A stretch of DNA of 64,000 bases from the NCBI GenBank assembly GCA_043807765.1, contig JAZDFQ010000005.1, positions 62,001-126,000 of the forward strand. The letters are read 5' to 3'. Origin of the DNA: Stygiobacter sp043807765 (GTDB lineage Bacteria > Bacteroidota > Ignavibacteria > Ignavibacteriales > Melioribacteraceae). Within the stretch, counting starts at the first letter, position 1, and the number at the start of each line of letters is the position of its first letter. The position numbers and the translations under genes are program-made. The notes below the pieces were generated by a model. That model saw only the letters and a list, made by a program, of their open reading frames with translations, did no database searches and was not told the origin of the DNA. Below are positions 8,527 through 17,826 of this stretch, piece by piece.

Positions 8527-11118
8527 TTAGAAACTATTTTTTTTCTTAAACTCAAGAGCCTCTTGTTCGGATTTGAAAGAGCCGATCCGAATTCTATACC
8601 AAGTACCGCCTTTATCGGGTAAAAACGCTTCAACTAAGAAAGCATTAAATCCTTGTTTGCGTAAGTTGTTTACTTCCCCTTCTGCCAAAGCTTTATTCTT
8701 CCAAGAAGAGATTTGAAAATTGTAAGATTTGCCATCGAAGAATATCATGTCTCTCAAACGACTTTCTCCAGAACCGGGCTGCTTGCTTTGTGCCGTTAAG
8801 GATTTTCTAACCAGTTCTTCTTTTTGCGACTGTCTCAATACTTCTTCATTATTAGGAACGATAACATTTTTCTCACCCGGTAGCTTAACCAGCTCTAAGG
8901 AGTTCCCTTCTTTCATAGGAGTAGGCGGCGTTGCTGTAGTTGGAAATTCACTAAAATCATCCGGATTAAGTCCCAGTGATTCTCTTGTTACTACTTTCAC
9001 ATTCTGATCTGAAGTATTGCCTGTAATATTCTCTTGCTGGTTTTCAATCGTTTGTTGTGATGCCGTTTCTTTGGCATTGGAAGAGCCTCTAAAGAAAAGA
9101 TAAATAGCTACGGCTGAAACAACTACTAATGCACTAACCGTAAGAATAAAATATTTTTGAAAATTATTTTTCCTTACCGGAAATTCTTCAACCAATTCTT
9201 CCGGTTCATCAGCAATATTCTTAACGGCACTTTCAAGTTCATCTCGTTCAAGTAGAATTGTCATTCGTTTTGGTTTAGTTAAAACCGGTTGCTCAGGAAA
9301 ATCTTGTGCAATGGAAGTTGGACTTGTCTCTTCAATAAATTCGTAACGTGGCGGTGGAGTTTTGAAATCCAGAATTACTTTTTCATCCTTAAACTCTACA
9401 ACATTATGGGGCTCATCAATCTTTGTTTTTCTAGGACCAATCGGCTCTTCATATTTAGTATAAGCTCTGCTTTCTGAGGTACTTTTAGTAATTTCTTGCT
9501 CTTTTTCATGGTATACTCCAAAATCGTCTCTGAGTGAGGTTACTTCTTTCTCAAGAGTCCTTTGAAGGCGAGAAAACAAATCTTGCCTTGTTTTTTCCAG
9601 ATCAAACTGGATCGCGTCAGGCTCAACAGAATTTTCGATTTGCTCAAAATTAAGTAGAAGGGAATTTTCCGGGACAATTTCAATATCTTCTTCAACTTGA
9701 CCGACACCGAATTCCTCTTTTAATTCGTCTCCCCAGCTCCATTCAATTTTGTCAACTATTTCTTTTTCATTATTAATTTCATCAATCGGATTTTCGTCAT
9801 CGTATTCATCAGTCGATTCCAACTCTACTCTTCTATTCGAAACATCTTCAAGCAGATCATTTAAAACACGGGAATTGTCGTTAGCAATTTTTTCATGATC
9901 ATACTCGCGTAATTCTTCGTTGATAATTCCTTTTAAATCTTCTTCTTCAATAGCCCAAGCATTTTTAATTTTCTCGGGGTACTCAAAAGTAGAAGTAAAC
10001 AACAAATTTTTGGCCGAACTAGGCGGCTCGATTGTTATCTCTGAATTTTTATCATTGCTAATTTCTTCATCATTCAATAAATTCTTCAGCAAATCATCAT
10101 CATCAAATTTTTGAAATTCTTTTATTTCTTCACTCGTTTCTTGAATATCGATTTTCCCGGTTATTGCAAAATTATCAACAACCTCATCATCATCAACTTT
10201 AGCTTCTTCTATTGTCTCACTCGAACTATTTTCTTCAACAAATTCTTCAGGAACGGATATTGGTTCTTCAATCGGTATTTCAATTCCTTGTTCAACTTCA
10301 ATTATCTGATTTAGATTTTTCATCCAATCTACATCATCGAGCAAATCCAACACAGATAGATCGGGCGATGAAGCCTCTTCATCGATTTTATAAATATCAT
10401 CTTCGATCAATTGCTGTCGTTCTTCAGAAACTTTGATAAGAGAACTCAGATCATTTTTTTCCTCTGCAAAAAACTCTTGGCTTGCTTCAGGCTTATTATC
10501 AATTAAAAGTGAGTTCAAAAAATTTTCGTTGTGAGATGGAAGAGTTTCCTCTTTATCGTTTCCTATAATAAAATCAAGGTCCTTCGTTAGATCATAAAAC
10601 TGAGCCGAAGAATCATTTTGCGTATCTGCATCCATTTTATCTTCATTAAAAACATCTTCCCAAATATTAAAATTTGGTATCTGGTCCGATTCGGCAATTA
10701 ATTCTTTAACTCGTTCTTCGATTGATTTTCTAAGCATAGCGAAAGAAGTTTCCGAATCGTGACGGCTTTCTTCATCATGCAACGGAAGCAAAGGTTTGCC
10801 AACACCAATACTAAAGACTTGCGAATCCACCTCGGAAGAATTTTTGTATTTTGGATTAATATCAAAGGTGTGATAAAGTACTTTTTCTTCTCTATCATAA
10901 TCTTCGGGAAGAGAAGAAAACATTAACTGCTTAGTTGCATTTTTCTTAAGAGTATCTGTTTTCAGTTGGAAAAAACCAACACGAGGAATTTTTAACGTAA
11001 CTCCTTCGGCAAGAATTTCAACAATTGATTCCGTTAGGATATCAAAAGCCAATTCCTTTTGAGAAGATGACACGCCGAGGACGTCGGCAACCCGTTTATA
11101 TAATTCTGTCTGGTTCAT
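8527..11118 (-). CDS. HU-like/SPOR-domain bitopic membrane protein
   Basis: Protein of 863 aa. Residues about 1-75 resemble the HU/IHF-like domain found at the N-terminus of Bacteroidota SPOR proteins (LYKRVADVLG, IVEILAEG, LKIPRVGFFQL). A very long Glu/Asp-rich, probably disordered stretch follows to about residue 645. One transmembrane helix lies at 655-676 and a periplasmic linker follows. A SPOR domain occupies about 788-863 (YNFQISSW...GFNAFLVEAF...WYRIRIGSF). SPOR domains bind denuded peptidoglycan glycans at division sites. The topology therefore places a DNA- or partner-binding HU-like fold in the cytoplasm and a cell-wall sensor outside. It sits between the outer-membrane/TPR genes and the TolQ/TonB pair on the same strand. 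Confidence 0.85.
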   Translation of the reverse strand: MNQTELYKRVADVLGVSSSQKELAFDILTESIVEILAEGVTLKIPRVGFFQLKTDTLKKNATKQLMFSSLPEDYDREEKVLYHTFDINPKYKNSSEVDSQVFSIGVGKPLLPLHDEESRHDSETSFAMLRKSIEERVKELIAESDQIPNFNIWEDVFNEDKMDADTQNDSSAQFYDLTKDLDFIIGNDKEETLPSHNENFLNSLLIDNKPEASQEFFAEEKNDLSSLIKVSEERQQLIEDDIYKIDEEASSPDLSVLDLLDDVDWMKNLNQIIEVEQGIEIPIEEPISVPEEFVEENSSSETIEEAKVDDDEVVDNFAITGKIDIQETSEEIKEFQKFDDDDLLKNLLNDEEISNDKNSEITIEPPSSAKNLLFTSTFEYPEKIKNAWAIEEEDLKGIINEELREYDHEKIANDNSRVLNDLLEDVSNRRVELESTDEYDDENPIDEINNEKEIVDKIEWSWGDELKEEFGVGQVEEDIEIVPENSLLLNFEQIENSVEPDAIQFDLEKTRQDLFSRLQRTLEKEVTSLRDDFGVYHEKEQEITKSTSESRAYTKYEEPIGPRKTKIDEPHNVVEFKDEKVILDFKTPPPRYEFIEETSPTSIAQDFPEQPVLTKPKRMTILLERDELESAVKNIADEPEELVEEFPVRKNNFQKYFILTVSALVVVSAVAIYLFFRGSSNAKETASQQTIENQQENITGNTSDQNVKVVTRESLGLNPDDFSEFPTTATPPTPMKEGNSLELVKLPGEKNVIVPNNEEVLRQSQKEELVRKSLTAQSKQPGSGESRLRDMIFFDGKSYNFQISSWKNKALAEGEVNNLRKQGFNAFLVEAFLPDKGGTWYRIRIGSFKSEQEALEFKKKNSF

Positions 11119-11130
11119 TTCTTTTTTTCG

Positions 11131-12717
11131 CTACCAACGATACTCAAAACCAAGCAAATAGTCGAATGGTTTTTCTTGATATTGTTTCCAAACAAAATTA
11201 CTTCTATTCAAGATGTTTTGAAAGTCCGCTGTGATTTTAAGACCGCCAAACAGCTGATACCAAATGCCGGCCTCTATGTTTGTATAGTTACTTACTTTTT
11301 GTGTGTTATTAATATCCGCATAAGTATCAAGCGCAATCAAATATGCTAGCCCAAATCCCCAGTCAGAATTATTATCATACTTGTAAGATAGCGAAGAAGC
11401 ATAAACCGGCTCATATGGAATCTTGTTTCCAGCAGAATTAGTAACACCTTGTATGGTAGCCTCAGCAAACAAATAACCAAATTCTGTGGGCTGCAAATAA
11501 AAATTTACTTTTGTTTTTATAATCTGCACTCCGCTGGCTTTTTTAATATCAAACTTCCCGGCATTCAGCAAGTCTTCGTAATACAAGTAATTATCAACCT
11601 TGGAATAATTTGCAAGCAAAGCGACGGAAAAGAGTTTCTGATACTCGTAGCGGAAAGTAAGATTTAGGTTATTGTAATACTTAGTGAAAGCATTGTCTTC
11701 AAATCCTAGATTAGTATAAGGGTTTCTGCCAAGAATGTTTTTCATTGTCAAAAATTCAACCTTTGGTTTATACTCAGCTCCAAAAGTCAGACCTTTATCA
11801 AGCAAGATTTCCACAAGCGCAAATGGAGAAAATAAATTTGAAGAAGAATTCGCATCAAAGTAAACGCCCGCAGTTACCCATAAATTGTTGCTCGGAACAG
11901 ATTCCACATACACTTCCGTACCTAAATGCGAATAACTATCAGTACCACTTAGATTATTCGCTAACATTTGACGATGGTAAACTGCACTTGCACCAAATAG
12001 TATTTTATTACATCTTAAATTCATTTTACCAATGGCAAGTAGTGATGTTTCTTTCAGACTATTCTCATTCATCGAGAAATGCTTGCCGGTTACTCCAAAA
12101 GCCATATTAAATATTTTACTATACATACTCGAAACAGACAGACTCACTTCGGCGTTATTCTTTTCCCGAAGTTGCGTTGGAGTTACAGAACCAAATAAAT
12201 TATAGGAATCTCTGTAATATTTGCCTTCAGCTAATATTTTTGAGCCGGGCAAAAACTCGGATTTTGTGCTGATAGAGAAATCATTTTTAATTTCAATTCC
12301 GGAATTGTTGTAACCGGCATTAGGCAGATAATCATTTATGTTTGATCCCCAAGCTTTCAAATGGAACAAATAATAATCAAAACTTTGAGATAAGTTCAAT
12401 TCTCCAAATGGAAGAGTTTCCTTACCAATCATGATTTTTACTTTACCGTCATAATGGTCTTCAACACCTTTTATGCTTGGATAAATTGCAGCGGGAGCTG
12501 ATGAAATTAAAAATGGTAATTCTTCCGATGAATATTGCGGAGTGAAAAAATCTTTGGAAAGAATCGAAATTAATTCAGTCTTTGGCTTCTGAGCAGTAGC
12601 AATATTTATGGATTGCCTTCCGGTGATTATAAAATCGGGTAGCTCAATATTTTGCTGTTCGTTTTGAGCGATTGTAATAGATAATGATAAGATGAAGAAT
12701 GCGAGTAATTTTTTCAT
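11131..12717 (-). CDS. Outer-membrane beta-barrel protein
   Basis: Protein of 528 aa with a signal peptide (MKKLLAFFILSLSITIAQ). A short N-terminal segment, IELPDFIITGRQSINI, resembles the start of a TonB-receptor-like signal or plug motif. The rest is alternating amphipathic strands rich in Tyr/Phe/Asn and ends in an aromatic residue (GFEYRW), typical of BAM-inserted barrels. It lacks a full plug domain, so it is not a standard TonB-dependent receptor. Its ATG overlaps the TPR gene's stop (TAATG), so the two are translationally coupled. It is probably the outer-membrane element of the TPR/SPOR/TolQ/TonB block. Confidence 0.8.
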   Translation of the reverse strand: MKKLLAFFILSLSITIAQNEQQNIELPDFIITGRQSINIATAQKPKTELISILSKDFFTPQYSSEELPFLISSAPAAIYPSIKGVEDHYDGKVKIMIGKETLPFGELNLSQSFDYYLFHLKAWGSNINDYLPNAGYNNSGIEIKNDFSISTKSEFLPGSKILAEGKYYRDSYNLFGSVTPTQLREKNNAEVSLSVSSMYSKIFNMAFGVTGKHFSMNENSLKETSLLAIGKMNLRCNKILFGASAVYHRQMLANNLSGTDSYSHLGTEVYVESVPSNNLWVTAGVYFDANSSSNLFSPFALVEILLDKGLTFGAEYKPKVEFLTMKNILGRNPYTNLGFEDNAFTKYYNNLNLTFRYEYQKLFSVALLANYSKVDNYLYYEDLLNAGKFDIKKASGVQIIKTKVNFYLQPTEFGYLFAEATIQGVTNSAGNKIPYEPVYASSLSYKYDNNSDWGFGLAYLIALDTYADINNTQKVSNYTNIEAGIWYQLFGGLKITADFQNILNRSNFVWKQYQEKPFDYLLGFEYRW

Positions 12718-15680
12718 TACAATCCTCTCAGCTTTCTTTTAGCTTCTAGCGCATATTCTCCTTCGGTATGACGGAGCAAAACAGAACGATACATTTCTTT
12801 GGCTTGCTGCTTATCATTCAGCTTAACAAAGCAGTCACCCAGCATTAGCAATGATTTTGTGTACCACTCATCATAACCGGAGAACACAGAACGCGTGCGG
12901 ACAAACGCCGTTACGGCATCTGTATACTTTCCTTGATTATACAAGGAGACTCCATAAAAGTATTGTGCTTGAGCACCAACATCATCCAGTCTCTTCTCCC
13001 CAATTTCTTGAAGATAAGTTTGAGCTTTTTCGAAATTTTTGTTATCAAGTTCTATCTTACCCAGCTCAACCTTTGCCTTGGCGGCGAAGATTGTTCCTTC
13101 ATAAAAATTTGTAATTTGCTCAAAGGTTGATGCAGCTTCGCCGCTTCTTTTAGAAAGTGATTCGTTAACTCCCTTCGCAAACAACAACTCAGCAACTTGA
13201 TTTGAAGTTGTGTTAGCAGCAATCGTTTCATCTAGAACATAAATTGCATTGTCAAACTGCTTCTTATCAGCGTAAATCCTTGCAAGTTCTAATGTAGCGG
13301 AAATACCAATATCGGTTTTAGGTGATTTCTGTCTAGCTAAGTTGAAATTTGAGATTGCATCATTTTCATTTCGAATATTTACAGAGCATTTTCCAATCCA
13401 GTAGTAAGCATTTGCAACAAATCCGCTCGATGGATATTTAGCAATAAAGTCTTTGTAAGATTTGATCGCTTCGCCATAGTTATCAATGCTGTAATACAAA
13501 TCCCCCTTCTTAAAATAAATTTGATCGCTGTAGCGTGAACCGGAATTTGCAGAAATGAACGAGTCAATAAAATTAATTGCATTCTCTGGCTGCTCTTTTG
13601 CTACATAGGCATATTGGATTCCGTTGACAGCGTCAAGTATGTATTGAGAGTTTGGATATGAATCCAAAACTTTTGAATAGTAAACGATTGACGAATCGTA
13701 ATTCCCTTGGTTAAAAAAAGCATCTCCAATATTGTAGATTGTAAGCGGCTTCAGCTCAGAACGAGGATATCGGGAAATCAATTTTTTATAATTAATGATT
13801 GAAGAGCTAAAATCATTTTGCTGAAAATCTATCCAGCCAATAACATACTGAGCTTCATCTGTAAACTTAGAATTTGGGAATTTCTGCTGAAGTTCTTCGA
13901 AAGCCTTTTTTGCATCGGAAGATTTTCCGGCCTTAAAAAGAGATTGGCAGTATTGGTAATATGCAAGGTCGTTGTCATTGCTAAGTTTATCTTTAGAAAA
14001 CAATTCTTTATAAATCTCAGCGGCCTTATCAAAACTCTTCGAACCGAAATAACTATCTGCTAATCTTAATTTTATTTCCGAACTGTTTTTTTGTTCTCCA
14101 TATTTTTCAAGATAATCCTTGAAAAAAAAGATTGCATTTGTAAAGTCCTTCATATTAAAATATGTGAAAGCTTTTCCTAGAACTGTCTGACGTAGAATAG
14201 ATTTATCAGAGCTCTTAACAAGATTATAATATTTCAAAGCCGCACTGTATTTGCTTCTCGCAAAGTATGTTTCACCCAAATAGAAATTCACTTTGTCGGC
14301 TTCAAATGTTTTATCTCTATTTTTTAACTCATCCAAATTCTTTTCTGCATCGTCGTATTTATTTAAGAAATACTGTGCAACCCCGTAACCAAGCTGAGTT
14401 CTGTTTCTCAAATCTTGCTGATCCGGATTAAGTTTGATTGCTTCACTAAAATATTTTCGGGCTTCATCATAACGTTTTGCGTTTAGTCTAATTTCACCAA
14501 GCATTGCATAAGCCTTAACCTTGGTTTGCTTATCCGACGAGATTGTTGCGTTGAGCAGAGCTTCTTCTGCGCCGCTGGAATTACTTTGAGAAATAAACAC
14601 CGAACCTCTTCCCAACTGGGCTTTAGCGGCCAACCGATGTGAGGGATATTTCTCTATAAACTCCTTAAAAATTGAATCGGATAATTTTGCATCACCCAAA
14701 TAGCGCTTACATTCTCCGGACCAGTAGAGCGATAAAATTTTTATAGAATCTTCAGCGGTTTCTGCTAGAGTCTTGTATTTCTCAAATGCTTCATTGTACT
14801 TTGTCTGCTGAAAATCTACCCAAGCCTTACTGAAGATAAGTCGATTCTTAAACTCGTTTTCTTTTACATTCGTAAGTAATTCATCAAAAATTTGAGAGGC
14901 ATCATCATATTCAGCAAGACGAGCGTGTGCATTTGCTAAAAAGAACCTCGCTTCTGCAATTTCTTGAAACGAAAGCTTTTTGATTTCAGAATCGGTTAAT
15001 TCTATAATTGCGTTGTCGTAGTCTTTCAAATTGAAGTAACAGATTCCAATTCTAAATTGGGCTTTTGCGGCTAGAGGACTTTGTTTGTAATATGTAAGAA
15101 GCTCATCATAATGACTAACGGCAGCGCTGTAATCACCAGTTTTTTCGTAAAGCTGAGCTAACGAATACATTGCATTAGTTACATATTGGTTAGTTCTCTT
15201 GTTAGCTATTGATTCTTTAAAATTTTCCTCCGCTTCAACAAATTTATTTTCGGAAGTATAAGCTTCTGCAATCCAATAGAAAGCTGTACCATGAAATTCA
15301 CTAAACGGAAATTCAGTTATGAGTGATGTAAGTCTCTCTCTAGCCTTTCGATACTCTCTTTTGGAAAAATAAATTGAACCAAGTTTGTATAGAATTGTTG
15401 GCTTGTAGTTGGAAAACTTGTATTCATCTAAAAATGATTCAAACTCGACTGCGGCAGCATCTAATTGATCCAGATTTAAAAAACATTCAGCCGAATAAAA
15501 TTTTACGGCAGAAAGTTTTTGTTGATCAAGTTCTCCGTTGGCTTTTACTTCATTTAATAACTGCAAAGCAAGTGAGAAGTTATTGTCCTTAAATGCAGAG
15601 AGCGCACCGGAGTACTTTTCGGTTTCCGATTGAGCGTAAAGACAAGTAATTGAAATAAGTATAAAGAGCAATTTTTTCAT
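12717..15680 (-). CDS. Large periplasmic tetratricopeptide-repeat protein
   Basis: Protein of 987 aa with a signal peptide (MKKLLFILISITCLYAQ), then TPR motifs over almost its whole length. Repeats such as A-x-YWIAEAY...FVEAEENF, AKAQFRIGICYFNLKDYDNAI and AYYWIGKCSVNI recur every 34-38 residues, more than twenty in all. They resemble the YbgF/CpoB and BamD-like TPRs that work in the periplasm beside TolQ and TonB systems. It is the first gene of the block that continues to the barrel, HU/SPOR, TolQ and TonB genes, and overlaps the barrel gene by one base. The role is inferred to be a scaffold linking envelope parts. Confidence 0.85.
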   Translation of the reverse strand: MKKLLFILISITCLYAQSETEKYSGALSAFKDNNFSLALQLLNEVKANGELDQQKLSAVKFYSAECFLNLDQLDAAAVEFESFLDEYKFSNYKPTILYKLGSIYFSKREYRKARERLTSLITEFPFSEFHGTAFYWIAEAYTSENKFVEAEENFKESIANKRTNQYVTNAMYSLAQLYEKTGDYSAAVSHYDELLTYYKQSPLAAKAQFRIGICYFNLKDYDNAIIELTDSEIKKLSFQEIAEARFFLANAHARLAEYDDASQIFDELLTNVKENEFKNRLIFSKAWVDFQQTKYNEAFEKYKTLAETAEDSIKILSLYWSGECKRYLGDAKLSDSIFKEFIEKYPSHRLAAKAQLGRGSVFISQSNSSGAEEALLNATISSDKQTKVKAYAMLGEIRLNAKRYDEARKYFSEAIKLNPDQQDLRNRTQLGYGVAQYFLNKYDDAEKNLDELKNRDKTFEADKVNFYLGETYFARSKYSAALKYYNLVKSSDKSILRQTVLGKAFTYFNMKDFTNAIFFFKDYLEKYGEQKNSSEIKLRLADSYFGSKSFDKAAEIYKELFSKDKLSNDNDLAYYQYCQSLFKAGKSSDAKKAFEELQQKFPNSKFTDEAQYVIGWIDFQQNDFSSSIINYKKLISRYPRSELKPLTIYNIGDAFFNQGNYDSSIVYYSKVLDSYPNSQYILDAVNGIQYAYVAKEQPENAINFIDSFISANSGSRYSDQIYFKKGDLYYSIDNYGEAIKSYKDFIAKYPSSGFVANAYYWIGKCSVNIRNENDAISNFNLARQKSPKTDIGISATLELARIYADKKQFDNAIYVLDETIAANTTSNQVAELLFAKGVNESLSKRSGEAASTFEQITNFYEGTIFAAKAKVELGKIELDNKNFEKAQTYLQEIGEKRLDDVGAQAQYFYGVSLYNQGKYTDAVTAFVRTRSVFSGYDEWYTKSLLMLGDCFVKLNDKQQAKEMYRSVLLRHTEGEYALEAKRKLRGL

Positions 15681-15683
15681 TTA

Positions 15684-16493
15684 TTAGTTCAAAATTTTTA
15701 TAATAATAAAAATTACAGCTGCCCCGGCTGCACCGCTTAAAAAATTTACAACATCATTATTTATCCACACCCACCCGCTGTGAAAATTAGTTTCTTCGCC
15801 GCAATGTATTTCTCTTTCGGTAATCTTGCTGCAAACATTACATTTATTTTGGGATTGAATTGTTGCACCCAAAATACTATCGAAGAAACTACCGAAAACT
15901 CCGGCAAAAACTATTAGTGAGAAATATTGCGCTAAAGGTAAATAATTCCAAAACACGCCGGATAATGAAATTGCAACAGAACCTAGTAATGCACCAAATA
16001 TTCCTATAACTGAAATGCCTCCGGAAACACCTTGTTCTATCGGTTTCATATTCAAGACATTATACGTTGCTGTACTTTTCCATGTTCCTATCTCTGTTGC
16101 CCAAGTATCGGCGCAAACAGCCGCCAAAGAAGACAGATAAATCAAATAGAAAAATTGATTGGGAAAAATGTAGTTTAGTATTACTAACACACCACCAATT
16201 CCACCATTAGCCAATACTTGAAAATGATCACGCACCCCGGTTTTTTCAAAGAACAACTCAATTTCTGCGTTTTTCTTATTCCTAAGTTTTGAAAGTATGC
16301 TAGAGAGAATAAAAAAAGTTAGAATAGGGACACTCCATTTAATTCCGCCTAGACTAAAAATTGTTCCCGCAAGAAAGAAGGTCGCGATTGATCCGCCAAG
16401 TGTAAGAAATTTTACTTTGTAGGAAAGTATAACGATAACAAGCGCAATAGTAAAGCCGAGAAATAATGAATTGAAAAAGAAGTCATTCTGCAT
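15684..16493 (-). CDS. DUF92 family integral membrane protein
   Basis: Protein of 269 aa with about six to seven membrane helices. It shows the DUF92/TIGR00297 hallmarks: FTLGGS-like and NGGIGGVLVILNY segments, and the conserved AAVCADTWATEIGTW motif in the middle. The family includes plant VTE6 phytyl-phosphate kinase and related CTP-dependent prenol kinases, so an isoprenoid-phosphate kinase role is possible, but bacterial members are mostly uncharacterised. It ends with helix-rich sequence and lies 3 bp upstream of the TPR gene, so it could head the same transcript. Confidence 0.85.
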   Translation of the reverse strand: MQNDFFFNSLFLGFTIALVIVILSYKVKFLTLGGSIATFFLAGTIFSLGGIKWSVPILTFFILSSILSKLRNKKNAEIELFFEKTGVRDHFQVLANGGIGGVLVILNYIFPNQFFYLIYLSSLAAVCADTWATEIGTWKSTATYNVLNMKPIEQGVSGGISVIGIFGALLGSVAISLSGVFWNYLPLAQYFSLIVFAGVFGSFFDSILGATIQSQNKCNVCSKITEREIHCGEETNFHSGWVWINNDVVNFLSGAAGAAVIFIIIKILN

Positions 16494-16590
16494 GTAATAC
16501 TTAACCGGTTAGATTTTCAAAAATTAGGCACGAATATAAAGAATTGAGCCATGAACATAAATAAGATGGAAATTTTGGGATGAAAAGATA

Positions 16591-16677
16591 TGGTGCGGAA
16601 GAGGGGACTTGAACCCCTACGCCCTAACGGGCACTACCCCCTCAAAGTAGCGTGTATACCAATTTCACCACTTCCGC
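16591..16677 (-). tRNA. tRNA-Leu (anticodon GAG)
   Basis: Class II cloverleaf on the minus strand. The acceptor stem GCGGAAG pairs with CTTCCGC, the anticodon arm CTACT-TTGAGGG-GGTAG gives GAG, and there is a long variable arm (TGCCCG TTA GGGCG). The T arm is AGGGG-TTCAAGT-CCCCT, with discriminator A. The 3' CCA is encoded, in contrast to the tRNA-Gln at the window start. The length of 87 nt fits tRNA-Leu. Confidence 0.96.
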
Positions 16678-16733
16678 AAAAAACCGAACCAAAAATATTA
16701 GTCGAAAAGGTGAAATGCAAATTATCCGAAAAT

Positions 16734-17216
16734 TTAGTCGCTATTCTTTTTGTGCGAACGGTCCATAAGCTTTTCACGAACTTCTCTTCTGAATCGCTCC
16801 TCAAATATCATTAGCTGCAAAATTTGTTTTGGAGAAATAAGATTTGCTAGAGACTTATAATAATTGCGTTTTTCCTTAAATATTTTAGCTTCAAGCTCGA
16901 AAACTTCTTCTATTTTATCTCTGCACTTCTTACCGCCGGCCTTCTCATTTTCTTTAAGCAGTTCATCTGTACTATCTACAAATTCTCTTCTTTGTCTAAG
17001 ATAATCATGCATTTTTGTAAGATACTCTTTCCTTCTGGCAAAAAAGCGTACAGCATCTTCCTCTTTAAGATCTAGCATTTTTATGAGTTTGGCATTTTCA
17101 AGTTGTTCTATTTTTTCCAAAGCTCTCGGATCAGCGGTTTGTCTGCGCATACCTTGTGCTTGTAAAAAGATGACTGGTAATAATACAATTAATAAAACCC
17201 GTACGATTTTCATCAT
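16734..17216 (-). CDS. Spy/CpxP-like periplasmic helical protein
   Basis: Protein of 160 aa with a signal peptide (ending near LQAQG), followed by an all-helical, highly charged mature domain. It contains KLIKMLDLKEEDAVRFFARRKEYL, and the closing segment resembles the LTxxQ region of Spy and zinc-resistance-associated proteins (LISPKQILQLMIFEERFRREVREKL). AGGAG precedes two adjacent ATG codons; the second gives the better spacing. It lies 10 bp downstream of the anti-sigma gene, so it is probably co-transcribed with sigma and anti-sigma factors as an envelope-stress chaperone or sensor. Assignment is by architecture only. Confidence 0.75.
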   Translation of the reverse strand: MMKIVRVLLIVLLPVIFLQAQGMRRQTADPRALEKIEQLENAKLIKMLDLKEEDAVRFFARRKEYLTKMHDYLRQRREFVDSTDELLKENEKAGGKKCRDKIEEVFELEAKIFKEKRNYYKSLANLISPKQILQLMIFEERFRREVREKLMDRSHKKNSD

Positions 17217-17226
17217 ACTCTCCTAA

Positions 17227-17826
17227 TTAATAATTCTTGGTTGCAATATTTGAATAAATGTTTTCAAGTTCCTCATTGGTTAGGCTCTGTGCAGATAATA
17301 ATTCATCATTTAAAGGATAATCATAAACTGTCAAAATTCTGTTTCTGGTTGATTCATCCAAAACCACTTCGCTGTTCTCTATATTGGAAGCAAAAGTTTT
17401 ATAATAACGGCTAACATCAAGTTCTAAATCCGAAATATATTTTGAAGAAATAATTTCATCGTCGAGATTTTCAATTATTTCGTTTACAATTTCGAGGTTA
17501 CTGTTGCTGGAATTGTACTTCGGCTGAACCATAATTATTGCTATAACAACAACTACTAGAGTTGGGATAGCAAAGGCTAATCTTGGTAAAAGTTTGTTCT
17601 TAACCGGCTTTTCCATCTTACTTCTAACCGATGGAAGCAAATTACTAAAATATCTTTCATCTGCTTCGATATTTCCGCTAGATAATTTTTCTAAATCCGA
17701 TCTAACCAAATCAAATTGCGCTCTTAATTCTACAGAATTTTCAAGTTCTAGTGAGAATGCTTCTCTTTCATTCTCATTCATTAAATCTGAGAGATATTTG
17801 AAAATTCTATCGCTATTCGTGTTCAT
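17227..17826 (-). CDS. Probable membrane-anchored anti-sigma factor
   Basis: Protein of 199 aa. The N-terminal cytoplasmic part (about residues 1-85) has FKYLSDLMNENEREAFSLELENS, which fits a helical anti-sigma domain without a zinc-binding HxxxCxxC motif. A single transmembrane helix (about 88-108, LAFAIPTLVVVVIAIIMV) follows, then an acidic periplasmic tail. The gene overlaps the end of the ECF sigma gene by 14 bp, the usual arrangement for a sigma/anti-sigma pair. The anti-sigma role is inferred from that context and the topology. Confidence 0.75.
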   Translation of the reverse strand: MNTNSDRIFKYLSDLMNENEREAFSLELENSVELRAQFDLVRSDLEKLSSGNIEADERYFSNLLPSVRSKMEKPVKNKLLPRLAFAIPTLVVVVIAIIMVQPKYNSSNSNLEIVNEIIENLDDEIISSKYISDLELDVSRYYKTFASNIENSEVVLDESTRNRILTVYDYPLNDELLSAQSLTNEELENIYSNIATKNY

